Origin: Oscheius dolichura
Lineage: Eukaryota; Nematoda; Chromadorea; Rhabditida; Rhabditidae
Assembly (NCBI GenBank): GCA_932521035.1
Contig: OW051492.1
Span: 682,001-746,000 of the forward strand
DNA length: 64,000 nt
Direction of reading: 5' to 3'
Under the pieces are notes generated by a model. It saw only the letters and a program-made list of their open reading frames with translations. It did not search any database and was not told the origin of the DNA. This document shows positions 10,216 through 22,755 of the stretch, one piece after another; the stretch's first letter is position 1, and every line of letters begins with the position of its first letter. The position numbers and the translations under genes are program-made.

Positions 10216-12186
10216 TTTTCTGACTCTGCACTGGCAATAGTCGATAGATAAGGAGGGGGAGGGGGACAGACTCTGATAGAGTGAGGAAGACGGGGTCAGG
10301 CCGGTTGTTTATTCCATGGGGGAGGACAGGGGCTCCGCCTCTCCACAATAAACCGCACAGTCGGCTAATAGAGGCGACGGTGACTGGACTATTGGAGGAG
10401 GTGGATATGCCCGGTACTGAAGGAGGGGAATGAGAGGAAGACGATGGAGAAGAGAGGGTGGACGAGCAGGAGCTGGGGGAAAGAGTTGGAGGACGAAGGG
10501 GACAGGGAGGACGAGATGGAAGACGAGGAAGGAAGAGAAGGAGGAGGACAGGGACACAGAGACAGACGAGGACGTGAAGAGGGACGGCAAAGACGATGGG
10601 GAGGACGGCTTGGAGGATAAGGACGACGAGGACAAGGAGGACGGGATGGAGGACGACAATGAGGAGGCCCCTGTGCTTTGTATAGTAAAGTTGATTTCCC
10701 CGAGGTTGTGGAAGTGAAGATCCCCGGATGGTCTTCCCTCTAATGGAATTTTTTTGCCAAAAACAATAATAGAGGAGGATGATTGTACTGTATCTTATCG
10801 AAAACTCGGGCACCCCTCGTCCTTCCTTCCAAAAACAGCAAACAATGGACGACATAACAATTTTACTGCTTCCCTACGGGGCTATGACCATTTGGGGTCT
10901 ATAAACTTTGAGGACGTGCTCTTTCTGAATAGACAAAGATTTCCTGCTCATTTGGGCTTATTCACACGGCTTAATTGGGGTTTTTTTTCTCACCAAAGGT
11001 CAATAAAAATGTTGATAACAGGCGATAATAACAGCATGTTGTTCTTTGAACCAGGGGGAATGAAGCGCCAAATTCAAAAGTCAACTCGGGAAGCTTTCTG
11101 CTTTCTGCTTCTTTAGGGTGAGCAAGCGCCATAAGAATAAGACAATGGGTCTCGGAGGTCAATGTCCACTGTCATTACCAGTTATGGAGGATGGTTTTTT
11201 GTAACTGGAGGTCATTTTCTAGGCTATTGAGGAATGTAATTCAATATAGTTCTTGTCAGAGAGAACAATGGAGGTAACTTACGTTTTCAAACCATCTAAC
11301 TTGGAGATTTGTGGGGATAAATAGGAAAAATGGCGGTCGTTTCGATAATTGGAAGTTTTAAAGGTCAGATTATAAGAAAATGAGGTATTGGTTGTTTAGA
11401 ATACAGAGAACTAAAGTCATGATGGAGGTCTGGAACGGATTGTTCCGAAAGCCAACGGTCCGGAAGGGGAAGAAGAGCCTCAAGTTGAGACTGGGTGCTC
11501 TTGACTTGAATAGGGGCCATAATACGAAGTGTTTATGATAAAATGAACATTATGAATTGAATTATGAAGAAAAGAACAGTGGTAGACTCTGGAAGACGGT
11601 CGGCAACGATGAAGAAACCTGAAATTGGGGTATAGTGGAAAGCGGGGGCGGGAGAGGCGCCTGGTCTCCTCGAATTGGGTCTTTCCTGTCTTACTGCGAC
11701 TCTTTTTTAAAAGGATACTGTATAAAAAGGAGAACTGTCTCTTTTGCGGTGGCATTTCAAGGGGGATCGGGTCTAAATCTTGCGCCTTCAGGCGCCCTGC
11801 CCCTTGGAGAAATAAATGTAGAAGGAGAAGAATAGGAATAATCAGTAGTCGGAATAAATGACACATTTATATTTGTAAAATAGTGAGAATAATAAGGACG
11901 TTTAGGGAGAGAGTTATTGACATGAATTTTGAATATATAAAATATGAAAGAAAATGGAGGAAAAATCACTAGAAAGAGGGAGATGACGAGCCAAAAATCA
12001 CTAAAATTAAATGGATTCTTTTGGAATTTTCACCAATTTTAAGAAAAAATATATATATATATATATAAGGAACACATATATAAAATAAGGAAATAAATAC
12101 TGGAAATTTAGAATATATATAAGAAGAAAAAAAGGAGAGAAAAGCACCAGGAGAGGACATAGACAAACCCTTACAGCCGACGGCCT
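10216..12186. other. Gene-free region with purine-rich low-complexity tract
   Basis: 10,230-10,680 is a GA-rich tract on the plus strand (GAGGACGAGATGG-like units); frames through it read as acidic or arginine-rich low complexity on one strand and Ser/Pro/Leu on the other, without splice signals, so I do not call genes. The remainder to 12,186 is AT-rich with no exon I can support. The granulin promoter should lie at its left end and the 3' UTR of the proline-rich gene at its right end. Confidence 0.5.
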
Positions 12187-15100
12187 CTACAATTTCATCG
12201 GCCGACCGCCGCCGCCACCTCGCCGTCGTCCCGGACCCTTCTGATTCATATTTTTGTTATGGCGGGGGCCGTTATGATGAAGAGGAGCCGGTGGCACGGG
12301 GGCTGAGAGCAGCGGCAGAGGCGGGCCGGGGGGAGGCGGCCCGCCGCCGCCGTTGAACTGGCCCGGTCCTCCTCGGCCACCGCGGGATGGCGGAGGGAAG
12401 CCGCCTCGGGGAGGCGGAGGAGGCATTCCCACATCCGGCGGAGGGACTCCTGGATTGCCAAAGGCCAACGGAACAGAGCAGGGAGGAGCGGGGGCTGAAA
12501 AGGCGGAAAATTTGCTGTAAAAACTCTAAATATGTCTGGGGTACAGTATGCGCGCTTTGTAAATGCGCGCCACCTAACAGTCTACCAGATCGCGCTTTTC
12601 TCCATTTTCTTACTATTTTCACCCATTTTTTTTCTATTTTTAGCATTAGAGGAACAAATGCTACCACATTACCGTAAAAAAGTAAGAAAAATCATAAAAT
12701 ACGGTCCAAAAATGACAATTTCCTATGATGTTCAATGGAGCGCGTTTACAGGATGAAAATGAAAAACTTACATGGAAACGGGTTATTTCCGCCGTTATTC
12801 CTTCCGGGACCATTTCCTCCTCCTCCACACATTAATCCCAACGCGTTCATCAGATTCTTGGTGATAATATCATTCGACGGGGTGTCGAGTGGTGGTGGCG
12901 CCGGCTGCCTGTTCATTCCTCCCTGATTCTGGGCTCCTCCAGGCCGCCACTCGTCTTTATGTGACCAGTCGCCGGCATCTGACCAATTCGGAAGCTGGGA
13001 GGCCATCCACGGGTTTCGGGGTGGCTCGACAGGGGGTGGAGGAGGCTTGGGGGCCGGTGGCTTAGGGATATGCTTCGGGGCGGGTTTCGGCTTCGGTTTC
13101 TCTGGCTCTTTGGGAGGGTGTACAGTCAGAGGCGTCGGGATACTCATCAGGGGCTGTGGAGGGCCGACGGGGGGCGGGATGACCCGGGGCTGGATCCTGA
13201 CGGGAGGGAGGACTTCCACAGGAGGAGGGGGGACAACTGGAGGAGGGATCCGGGGAGGAGGCGGCTGGGGACGGGACATCCCTGGAGGAGGGGCAGACAC
13301 GTCCGGAATGAAGGGGGGAGGAGGGGTCTGAATTGTTTAAATTATAAGGAAAAAGGGTTACGGTACCGGCCAGACGGGCGGGAGATGCTGGTAGTCCGAC
13401 AGGGGAGGCGGCGGAGGAGGAGGACACTCTTCCGGTGTCTTCATCGGGATCAATGGGGGCGGAGGCGGAGGAGCTAGGAGGGGAGAATTCTGGACCGATA
13501 GAGAGTCATCAGAGACCAGCTCCATCTTGACAGAATCGCTACTTGATATTCTGAAAACGAAAAAATGGGGAAAAAAAATGAAATTACAATGGAAATTCGA
13601 AAATGTGGCGCGCGATTGGGAAAATCGTCAATATCATCGAATTTTTTAAAGTTTCACTAATTCTAACTTGGTCTTCCGTAATCAGCACAAAATTCTGAAT
13701 AAGGCGAACTTATTTTTTAAATTTTAGAATGAAAATTTAGCGAGATATATTCAAATTTCTCTTTTTTCCTGAACAAAATTCATGAGTGTCGCATTCTCTC
13801 CAATTCTTCCGTATTTTCTATTTTTGTCTTGCTCTATATAGCAATTCGGGGTCGATAAAACCAGAGAAACCGTCAAAAACGCATGAAAATGCATAAAATC
13901 AAATTTAGCATTGGAGCGCCCGACCTTTAAAGTGCCGGGTTCGGCGAGCTGTGTTACGGGAATATATTTAGAATTTTCTAAAACCTTCAAATTCTCGAGA
14001 AATTAGCGAATTTGCGCGCTAATGTCTAAAAATTCAAGGGACTCACCGTCTCAACCCAGGAGTCTTCATTTCCTCCACTCTATTCGTCTTTTTCTGGCTT
14101 TCCGGTTCTGTTTTAATCTGTGGCTTCGTCTCCGTCTGCCGTTGATCCCCATTATTAATATTATTAGATTGTTGGTTTTTAATCAGCGTCCTCCAGGTGT
14201 CCGATTGGAAGAAGGCCGCCAGATTCTCTGTTGTTGTCCCGCTCATCGCTGCCAGTCGGTCGAACATGGCCTTATCCTTTTGGAATGCATCTTCCGTCGT
14301 GGAGGGACCCGGCGGGGGTGTTTTTGGTCCTGAACGGAATATATTTTCATATTAAAAGGTGGAAAATTACCGGGAGATCCGGGAGGAGTCTTGGGACCTT
14401 TCGGCTTCGGCTTCTCTTCTCGATTTTGAGGTTGCCGGAAATAACCAGCCTATAGGAATACTTTCTGTATTTTTTTTATTGTATAGGGTCTTACAGGGAT
14501 AATTTTCTCGTCCTCGTGTGTTTTCCTCTCGAAACCCATCAAATGCCAGGGGTCTAACCGGCCGAAGGCCATCTTCCTCCCGAGCAGATATTCCATAATG
14601 GTGTCGCGGGCAAGGAACTGAAAACTTTTTTTTGAATATACATAGTTACAGAGATCTTTGTGAAGGGATTAATGTGAAAATCTGGTGGCTAGACCATTTT
14701 TTCCTCAACAAATACTGTGATCTATTATGGGAGAGGAAAAAAGCCACTCCCGAGCTCCGCGCGCCTGCCCCCGTACCATCTCGGCAGCGCGCGCCCAGAT
14801 TCCCTGCCGTTTCCTATCTCACTGCTGCCGAGATTCTACGGGTGCAGGCGCGGGCAAAATTGGAAACTCATGGGGGTTTTTGATCATTTTCCGAGTCTAA
14901 AAGGTTGTTTTCCATGATATTTACTAATAATTATGTGAGTGGGAACCGACCTCATTGACCATTTTCTCATCCGGTGTCCTCGTCTCTAGCCATTCTCTAC
15001 TCAAATGGACTCCTTCTTCCAGGATAGAATTATGTACTGGGCTGCTTTCTATTTCATTTTTAACAGCTTCCAATCTTCTTTTTTTCTCTGTTCTATAATT

Positions 15101-18100
15101 TAATTTACTTCTCTTATTTTTCTTCTTATTTCAAAATTACCTATCCATCTCTCCCAGTATATTATCCAGTGGTGCTTTCGCGACTTCCGGTCGTTTTCGT
15201 TTCTCTTTTTTGAATTCTCTCTTCTCTCGATGATGACTAATTTTCGGCTTTCTATAGAATAAAATAATTATATAAAAATATTTAGAAAAAACGAATTACT
15301 TTTCTTGTTCTTCCATTTCTATCGGAGCGATTTGGTGCCGCTTCGGACCGGTCGCCTGGGAGATCATCGAGGTTGAGGGAGCAGGGTTTCTAAATATTCT
15401 TTTATATTTTCTACTATATTTTTATATTTTTTAGCATATAAATAAAACGAATTTTATATAGGAAAAAGAGAGAGATTCGATCTCGAGCTGCAAGTCGTTT
15501 AGCGAACTTCCTGTCCTTCCTCCCTTCCCCGTTTCCACGCGGCTTGAACTGGTTTTCCAGGAAAAGAAATAGAAGGAGGAGGAAGTATAGAAATAAAAAA
15601 ATAGAAGCAGAACTTACATTGGAAGAACTTTCTTTGGTATTGTATAATTTCTCTTTGATCCATTTTGCATATAAACGTAGAGTGGATCGGCACATTTAGC
15701 TTCTGCATCTTCGGCCATTTTGGCTACCTTCGGGGCATACTGCAAATGTTAGAAACTATTATTATATGATTAAAAATATAGGAAAAATTATATACAGGCT
15801 ATTTTCTATAAAATAATATGATACAATTACTAAAATTGAAGAAAAATGGATAGAGACTCTTTGTAGGTCAAGGGAAATATTCTTCGCATAGAAACTCGAC
15901 TTTTTTGTTTATTTTATAATTTAGAATGGTAAGATTATTATAGAAAATATATAAATGGGTATTTTTTTTATCAACTCATGATGTAAAAATCAATAAAATT
16001 CGAAAAGAAACGACGAAATACTGCTTCTAGGTCATGGAGAACGATGTTCAGATAGAAAATGGATTTTTTACCATTTATTCAACATTTCAATTTGAAAAAA
16101 AAACATAAATATAGCATTTTTATTGACCTTTCAACCATTTTTGACAGTTTATGATATAAAAAACATAAAAAATAGGGGCTGGTAAACAATATTATTGGCG
16201 CTGAGAAGGAAGTGAAGATCGTTGACTTATGGGAGCGGCTTGGCCGAGTACTTTTGACAGATTTCGAGGCAGAAAATGATATATTAGGTTATAACATAAG
16301 TCTTGTCCCTGGGTTTCCTACAAATCCCCGTGCTCCAATTCTTTTTCCCTTATATTCTAAGCCTCGTTTTATGGTTATCCACCAATTTTCAGTTCATTTG
16401 CATGTCACCGTGAATTTTGACAACCGAAAAAGGGCGCCAAACCTTGGGTGACAAGGCCAATATCGCTTCCAAAAACTCTGATTTTGGTGTCAAGCGACTG
16501 CTCTCGAGACGAGTCTAACGGTATCAAATTTAGCCCTGGAAGTTGCTATTTGGCGGAGCTGGACCTAGTCGGTGACCCGCCTCTGCCTACAGTTTAGATC
16601 TCTTGCCGTAAGGGAAAAAGAATTGGAGCACGGGGATTTGTGGGAAACCCAGGGACAACACTTATGTTACAACCTAATACACACTATATATATATATTGA
16701 TTAATTGATACAGATATAATAATAAAATAATATAAAAACGCATTTTTCTGACTTAGAATTTCACATATCCTAGAAGGAAAGACTCAAAATTAAACGAATT
16801 GAATTGAATATATAGAAAGCGAAATGGGGGGAAGGGGGAGGTAGTTACAGGGAGAAAGCACTTTAATTTGTACTTGTTACTATGATATTTTCTGAAAAAT
16901 AAGCTATTTTATGGACAGCGAGGAGGAGAAAACTCACCTTGCGGAAATGGCTGATGGTCTTGGCGAAGTTCAACGGTATAGGCTCCCGGACCGGGGTAAT
17001 TGGTCCTCGGAAGGGGTACTCCTACAGCATCTGCTTGGGTTCCTAGAAAAAAAGTTTTAATCTATTTTGCTATGGTATAAGGTAATTTCTAAAAAAAAAA
17101 GAGGAGACTTTTTGAAAGGAAGGACGTTTGAAAATCAAAATTTGGCTGCCGCCGCACCCGTAAAACCTCGGCAGCTGGAAGATCTTTTACCGCGCGCTGC
17201 GGAAACTCCATGACTTTTAGCTGCCGAGTTTTTACGGGTGCGGGGGCAGACAATTCTGTCCTTCCGAAATATGGGAAATGTCTAGAATTTGTCTGTTTTT
17301 TTGGCTTTATTTCATAAATGTACATATTTTTTAATTTTTAAATGTATTTTTCTGTACCTGATCCAGAAGCAACGCCCTTCTTTGACGGCTTCTCCGATGG
17401 CGGTCCACCAGCTGCGCGGGCTCTTCTCTCCTTCTCCTTAGCTTGTTGATCTACTGACAGAGCCTGGAAATCCCCCCATTTTTATTTTTCTACTTCTTTT
17501 TTACTCACCACTTGGACAAATTCCTTGACCTGTCTCTCGACATCCTCACTGGTCGCTTCTTCCTGTTTGCCCTTCCTCCCCGGACCATTTCTCGGCTTTG
17601 TTCTTCTCTGTCTCGGCCCAGTAGGGGAGAGGACCGCCTCATCCACCGGCTCGGGTTCTTCTTTCGGTGGCATGTGGCCATTTTCCAGGGCTATTTTTGT
17701 AATATATTGGATGTATTGGCTGCCTTTTTCTGCATCCCAGAGAGATGCATCGTCTAATTCTATAAAATGGGGGATTTTTTCCAACTCGGGTAATTAGTTT
17801 ACGATGTAAATTGTCCAAAAGAGCTGGCCCGTAGGGAACGGCGTTTCTTGTCTTTCCAGAAATATGAGCGACCTCTGCTTCCATCGCAGAAACACTCATT
17901 GTCAGCTCTTTGTGGTCGGCTACTATTTTTTTAGAACTGAAATATTGTTTTACATTATTTGTATGCTATTTTGTATAGTAAAATGCATTTATCTAGATAT
18001 TGTAACAGTAAAACGATCAATTTAGACAGCTTAGAGGCAAAGCATGTAGGTTTAGACATTTTAGAAGTAAACAATTGCTTGATATTCATTTTATTTACAT

Positions 18101-18591
18101 TTTTGTATATAAAATCATATATTCCCTCTGCATAGATCTCTTATTCATATTTTTTGAGTCACACACTCACTTTGATAGCAGTTCAGTCGGTGTATCGGCA
18201 CATGTCATTCCCAAGTCATGTATTCTCTCCTGTACAAGTTTCTTTCCCTTCTCCAATTCGACATCCACTAACTGCTTCTTTACAATCTGTTGATTCTTCA
18301 AATCAAGATTTCTTGCCTGCAAATGTATTGTATTTGCCTGCTAAATTCCAATGTTCTAAATCAATGCTTCGGAAATAATACACGGCTAGTTGGGAATCTT
18401 TTATTGCTTGTAATATGCCAATAGACACGTTTAGATGGCAGTATTTTTCGATTGAGAATGATAGACTTTGTACAAAAGTTGTTTTCATACTTCTATGGTA
18501 TCATTTTTGCTTCAGATTGTTTTTTCTTATTGCTTACATTTTCAATTTGCAGCTCTCGAAGCAGTTCCTGTTTGAATGGCTCAGTAGTCAT
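12187..18591 (-). CDS. Unrecognised protein: coiled-coil N-terminus, long proline-rich and glycine-rich C-terminus
   Basis: About sixteen exons, including 18538-18591, 18171-18316, 17803-17936, 17509-17759, 17358-17463, 16938-17042, 15618-15739, 15300-15389, 15141-15251, 14951-15092, 14495-14617, 14371-14449, 14047-14329, 13367-13550, 12772-13327, 12187-12494. The start MTTEPFKQELLRELQ is the first usable ATG after a strong acceptor just 40 bp upstream. The N-terminus (residues 1-70) is heptad-like (NLDLKNQQIVKKQLVDVELE). Conserved-looking central blocks are PYGPALLDNLHQLDDASLWD, FAKTISHFRKYAPKVAKMAE and GRLDPWHLMGFERKTHEDEK. The C-terminal 300 residues are mostly Pro runs, basic stretches and an RGG-like end. 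The phases close except in exon 16938-17042, where one extra C in the CCCC run near 17014-17017 breaks the frame. I do not recognise the family; nuclear or RNA-related function is only a guess from composition. The gene crosses the AT-rich to GC-rich boundary. Confidence 0.72.
14757..14853. repeat. Hairpin element (family A), intronic
   Basis: Arms CCCGTACCATCTCGGCAG and CTGCCGAGATTCTACGGG around 50 bp, inside an intron of the proline-rich gene. Confidence 0.8.
16282..16678. mobile_element. 397-bp element with 70-bp inverted arms
   Basis: 16282-16351 (starting ATTAGGTTATAACATAAGTC) is the near-exact inverse of 16609-16678 (ending CTTATGTTACAACCTAAT); both contain the block ATCCCCGTGCTCCAATTC or its complement. 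The 257-bp centre is non-coding. It sits in the longest intron of the proline-rich gene and looks like a MITE. Confidence 0.75.
17145..17247. repeat. Hairpin element (family A), intronic
   Basis: Arms GCACCCGTAAAACCTCGG and CTGCCGAGTTTTTACGGG around a 55-bp centre, in an intron of the proline-rich gene. It is the last copy before the 25-kb stretch without this family. Confidence 0.8.
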
Positions 18592-18648
18592 TACATGTCT
18601 ATAAGTCTCGAACCATTTGTAGATATTTACTGAAAACGTTTTTTTTCT
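18592..18648 (-). promoter_or_regulatory. Very short intercistronic gap with a 3' splice acceptor
   Basis: Only 57 bp separate the stop of the DOT1 gene from the start of the next minus-strand gene. On the minus strand the gap reads an A-rich stretch, then CGTTTTCAG at about 18632, then 40 bp to the ATG. The acceptor is ideally placed for spliced-leader trans-splicing of the downstream cistron. Inferred, not proven. Confidence 0.55.
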
Positions 18649-21600
18649 CTATTGATTTTGGGGAAACCCACGAATATAATCATCAAGAGGACTTTTCCCC
18701 TCATAAAAGGTAACTCCTCCATCAGCATGGACAGCCGGCATGTGCTTGATGTCTTTTATGTCAGCAGGAGAATCCAATCCGCTAAAGGGAAGCATGACTC
18801 TTTCCAGACCTGAAAGGGATTTTTTATATAAATTTCCTCGGTGCTTGGATGATGATCTATTGACTAGTTTATTACCTGGACCTCCTAGTTCTGGCAGTTG
18901 ATGCGCGAGTTTATCGGTTTTCTTGTGCCAATAGTCCAATGTTTCGGCGCGAGAGCTAGGCAGCTGAAAGAAATGTTTTGATTCGGACAAATCGATAGGC
19001 ATTTCAAACAATGAGATTTTCTACGTTCTCACGAATACGTCGTTAAACGGACCTTCGTCGACTTGGACTTCGATTCTTTTTTCTCCTTTTTTACGACTAC
19101 AACAGGCTTCGACTCCTTTTTAACCTTCTTTGATCCAGGAGGAATATATTCACGATCAGCTTCGTTCCAAGCAGGTGTAGGGCTACTCTAAAAATCAATT
19201 TTTGTTCAGGGAACGCGAAGGAGTTTGCATAGTTTCTTTGTAATTTCCAACCTCCGCCTGTGTCAAAGTTGAAACTAATGTAAAAAATATAATTTTAATA
19301 TTAATAAATAGCAAAAGAGTCATGATAAGAGTAAAAAATCCAGTTAAACAAATAGGTAATAATAAGGCATCAACAATTATCTCTGTTCTCTTGGCAACGT
19401 CGAATCTTTGAACCTGGACCTGGGAAAGGTGGATTGCTTCTGCTAATAAAGTGGTGAGAGAATTTTCATAAAGAAAAACGTACTTGGAAAACCATCTCCA
19501 TCCGCCGCTGAACATTCCACTCCATACGGGCAAAATAGGAGGCCTGGGTTTGGGTGTATTTCGAGGAAGGACGTCACTATCGGCTGATGATGGAGAATCT
19601 TCATTATTACCCAGTGGCGACGAGTTTTCATCCTGTGGAGGAGTAGCATCTCTCCAGGGCGGCAGAAGGGGGGTTCTATTCCTGTGCTGTCGTGGTGGAA
19701 CTTTTATCTCGATCTGTGGAGGAGTAACTTCTTTCTCGGCCTTTCGACTAGGTGCTGGAGAGCTTGAAAGACGAGCAATGGAACGCTAAACGAAAGACTA
19801 CCATGACGAATCACGTTTTAACATATAAATAGTAACACGGTATACACAAAATTGAGAAAAATAATGGAGATTATCTGGAAAAAAAATGCCCAAGACCCGC
19901 GCGGACGATTTAGAGACCAGAAGAGCGCTATGTTTATAACCCATGACTTCAAAGTTACGAACCTTTCGCTTCTTGTGACCATCCTTCTCATTAATTTGCT
20001 CTTTCCACTTGTTGCGAGTTGTAGCACCATAATGCGAATCATGCTTAACGGGTTTCGAGGTTGATAGATTCTGCACAAAAGGGGGTAAAGCAACAGAAGC
20101 AACGGCAACTTCGTTCTAAATTTTGTGATTGTAAAAAAAGGTTGTTAGGTGCACACCATCTGGCTTCCTTCCCGGCTACTGCTGCTGCTATTAGATTTAC
20201 TTGAAATGGAAGGTCTTCTGCTATTGGCTACACTCGACAGCGAAGACGATTGAGATTTACTCTTATTGTCATAATATTCTTGTAGCTGAAAGAAAAAGTG
20301 TAAACAAAATAAGACTTTCTACCTTTGTCTGATTGACGGTGTGTAAGTAGTATGGGACGTTCTTGTCAGTCCATGAAGTTGGCTGAGCGACAGTTTTCAG
20401 CTCCACAACGTCCAAAATAGCTTCCATTTCTTAAAAAAAGATAATATTGTTTAAAAGCTCTCCTACGATTTGCTGATCTTGGATTGAAGTTCTTTGCACT
20501 GGTAACAGGGGCGTATGGTTTCGTGGATACAACTCTTCGCCCAGTTTCCATTTCGTTAATAATTTCCATTTTAATCCTATTTTCCAGATCCGGATTGAAA
20601 GCATAATTGTTGATGAAAATTATTGTCGCCTCCTATAAGAATAATAATAAAATAAATGTATTACCTGGATGTAGTGTTTATTTTTAGGATCAAGAAAGTC
20701 TCCTTTAATAAGTTCAAAAGGGCGATGCTTCTTTTTAAACCAACCCATCCATCTGAAATAAGAATAGAAGCGTACCGAAGCAGCTTACTTTTTATACTCG
20801 CTATTCATTTTTTCTGCGTAATTTGCAGGCACTTCGGCTTTTTCTACTCCGATGACTTTTTTAACCTGCAATATATTCTGCTCCCATGGCTCTCGAAGAA
20901 ATTTACCTTTGTGGCTCCAGCAACATAAAGAACAAGGTGTCCAACACCTGAGCCCAGATCCAAGAATACGTCGTTTTCTTTGAATTTAAGCTGCTCGATA
21001 ATCAACTGCATCTGCTCATATTTTGTTTCACCATATACCTCAGATGAAAAAGGAGCGTAGTGGCTGTTCAGCGACTTCACACTTGAGACAGCGCTAAAAT
21101 ATAAAGAGTACAGACTTCAGATTTACAAACCAACCTGTTAAATGTAGTGTTGCAGATCAACGTAAGCAACTGGGTATCACATCTATCTTGGAACCACGTT
21201 TTAGCATCGGGATTTGAAGCTCCCTTCCACTAAAGAATAAAATTTACAATTATAAATTAAATACGAACCAATTTAGCTAATGCGTTAGCTGCATTCGTAT
21301 ACACTTGTACAATAAGTGAAAATTTCTTGTGGTAACGCTCTTTGGGAGACCCTGTAAGGTCGGCGTCTGTACTATCACTTGGGTCGGGTTCCTTCCGTGG
21401 ATCAGGAAGAACAAGAGACACAGGTCGATCATTTCCGTCCCGATCTTTATTGTTAAGAAAGGGTGCTTTTATAGCCGGAAATTTCACTTGACATTGACTA
21501 AAAACAATTGATTATTTTAGTTAATAACAATAACTTACTGGACTATTTGTATCCATACAGCTACTGTATCCATCGGTGGATTATCAGGATCCCAATCTAA

Positions 21601-21757
21601 GGTTAAAGCTTCTCCTCCAAGAGGGCTAACCTACAATATTTCCATTTATAAAATAAAAAGAAAAATTTACGAGCTTAAATTTTGTTGGCATTGCTACTTC
21701 GGATTCACTATGTGCACTCGAAGTGCTGGGCGTTCTGACGGCCTCATGATGGTCCAT
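18649..21757 (-). CDS. dot-1: DOT1-type histone H3 lysine-79 methyltransferase
   Basis: Exons (minus): 21671-21757, 21539-21630, 21269-21497, 21135-21229, 20907-21093, 20789-20865, 20665-20752, 20467-20632, 20323-20429, 20157-20285, 19963-20115, 19484-19785, a short exon near 19217-19259, 19053-19187, 18876-18963, 18649-18809. The catalytic DOT1 fold is clear: YGETKYEQMQLIIEQL (D1 loop region), the SAM motif FLDLGSGVGHLVLYVAGAT, GVEKAEVPANYAEKM, and INNYAFNPDLENRIKMEI with the NNYAF motif. The family methylates nucleosomal H3K79 and, unlike other lysine methyltransferases, has no SET domain. The C-terminal half is basic and serine-rich, plausible for chromatin binding. Joining 19484-19785 to 19053-19187 in frame needs an exon ending CTTCGC followed by a 27-bp intron. 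The gene sits directly upstream of the proline-rich gene. Confidence 0.9.
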
Positions 21758-22755
21758 ATTGGCCACTGGTTAAGAAACCCTGAAATAATATTTCGATAAA
21801 AAGAAGAAAGAAAATAAACAAGAAGAAAATATAAGCAGTGGATTGAGGATAGCTTCAAATTTTTGTAAGCGGGCAAATCATTTAGAATACGACGTCAAAT
21901 ATTATCTATTACATAAACTGCAAAAGAGAATGACTAAAATAACGCATTATTTATATCTAGTACAAGGTGCAAGAAAGATACAATTATATTTACTACCGAA
22001 AGTTACGCTAAGTTGGCAGTCAGCCAGTGCCGCTGTTACACGCTACGCACCCAACAGAGCGCTTTTATTTCCCACACTGACCACGTGGTCTACATGGGAA
22101 TGCATCCGCCAGTGAAATAAAATTTAACAAAAAGGCTTTTCACACTTCAAAGCATGATCAACGCCTCAAGCATGCAAAAAATAACAAAAGACATTGAAAG
22201 GTACACGACAATGACACGACATTGAATTTAAAAAACATCGTTGTGATATATATTTTATTAGAACTCTGAATTAAAAGCTATAAAACACCGGAATGAAGAG
22301 AAAAACCTTTGAGGCTAAAAAGCGAATATTACCTAATATAAGACTTTGAAAGCGATTATAATCATAAAATTCTAAGAACCTAAAAAAAGGAACAGTGACA
22401 CCGAGAATTTTAGAAACAGTAGAAAGCGCGTCAAATCGTGGCGCGCATTCAGTTTTTTTGAAAATCATGATACTCAGCCAAGAGAGCTATTTTCGTTTTT
22501 CTGCAAATTTATCGTTATAACTCATTTCTTTTTGTTACAACATATTGTAATACATGAAAATAGTATTAGCAGCAGAAAAAATGAAGAAATGAATGTGGTA
22601 TAAACGAGAAAATAGTGAAAAACGAAAATAAGCTTTTACTGCGCAGCGAAAGTTTTGCCGGGAAGTGTGCACAAGTTTTTCCTCGGTGTCACCGGCAATC
22701 TGAGAAAGACATGGTTGAGGGATATAAAACGAGCAAGTAAGGGAAACCAATTGTG
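21758..22755. other. Intergenic region upstream of dot-1
   Basis: About 1 kb of AT-rich sequence between the dot-1 start and the AFG1-type gene stop, both on the minus strand. I see no exon and no family A or B repeat. The length suggests an independent promoter for dot-1. Confidence 0.45.

Noticed and set aside
10430-10717. Acidic/arginine-rich frames through the GA-rich tract and the 228-codon frame opposite
   Set aside because: Pure low-complexity composition on both strands, no splice-compatible boundaries, no domain; explained by the simple-sequence tract.
11480-11866. 128-codon minus-strand frame with a hydrophobic start resembling a signal peptide
   Set aside because: Downstream sequence looks random, no upstream acceptor, and a competing frame is open on the other strand; not enough support.
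12187-13327. Antisense long frames opposite the proline-rich exons (glycine-rich plus-strand frames)
   Set aside because: Mirror images of CCN-rich proline codons; the minus-strand reading has phase-matched splice sites.
17757-17802. Apparent frameshift between LDNLHRKLITRV and EKIPHFIELDD in the proline-rich gene
   Set aside because: Explained by an ordinary 43-bp GT-AG intron (17760-17802 on the minus strand) that joins LDNLHQLDDASLWD in frame.
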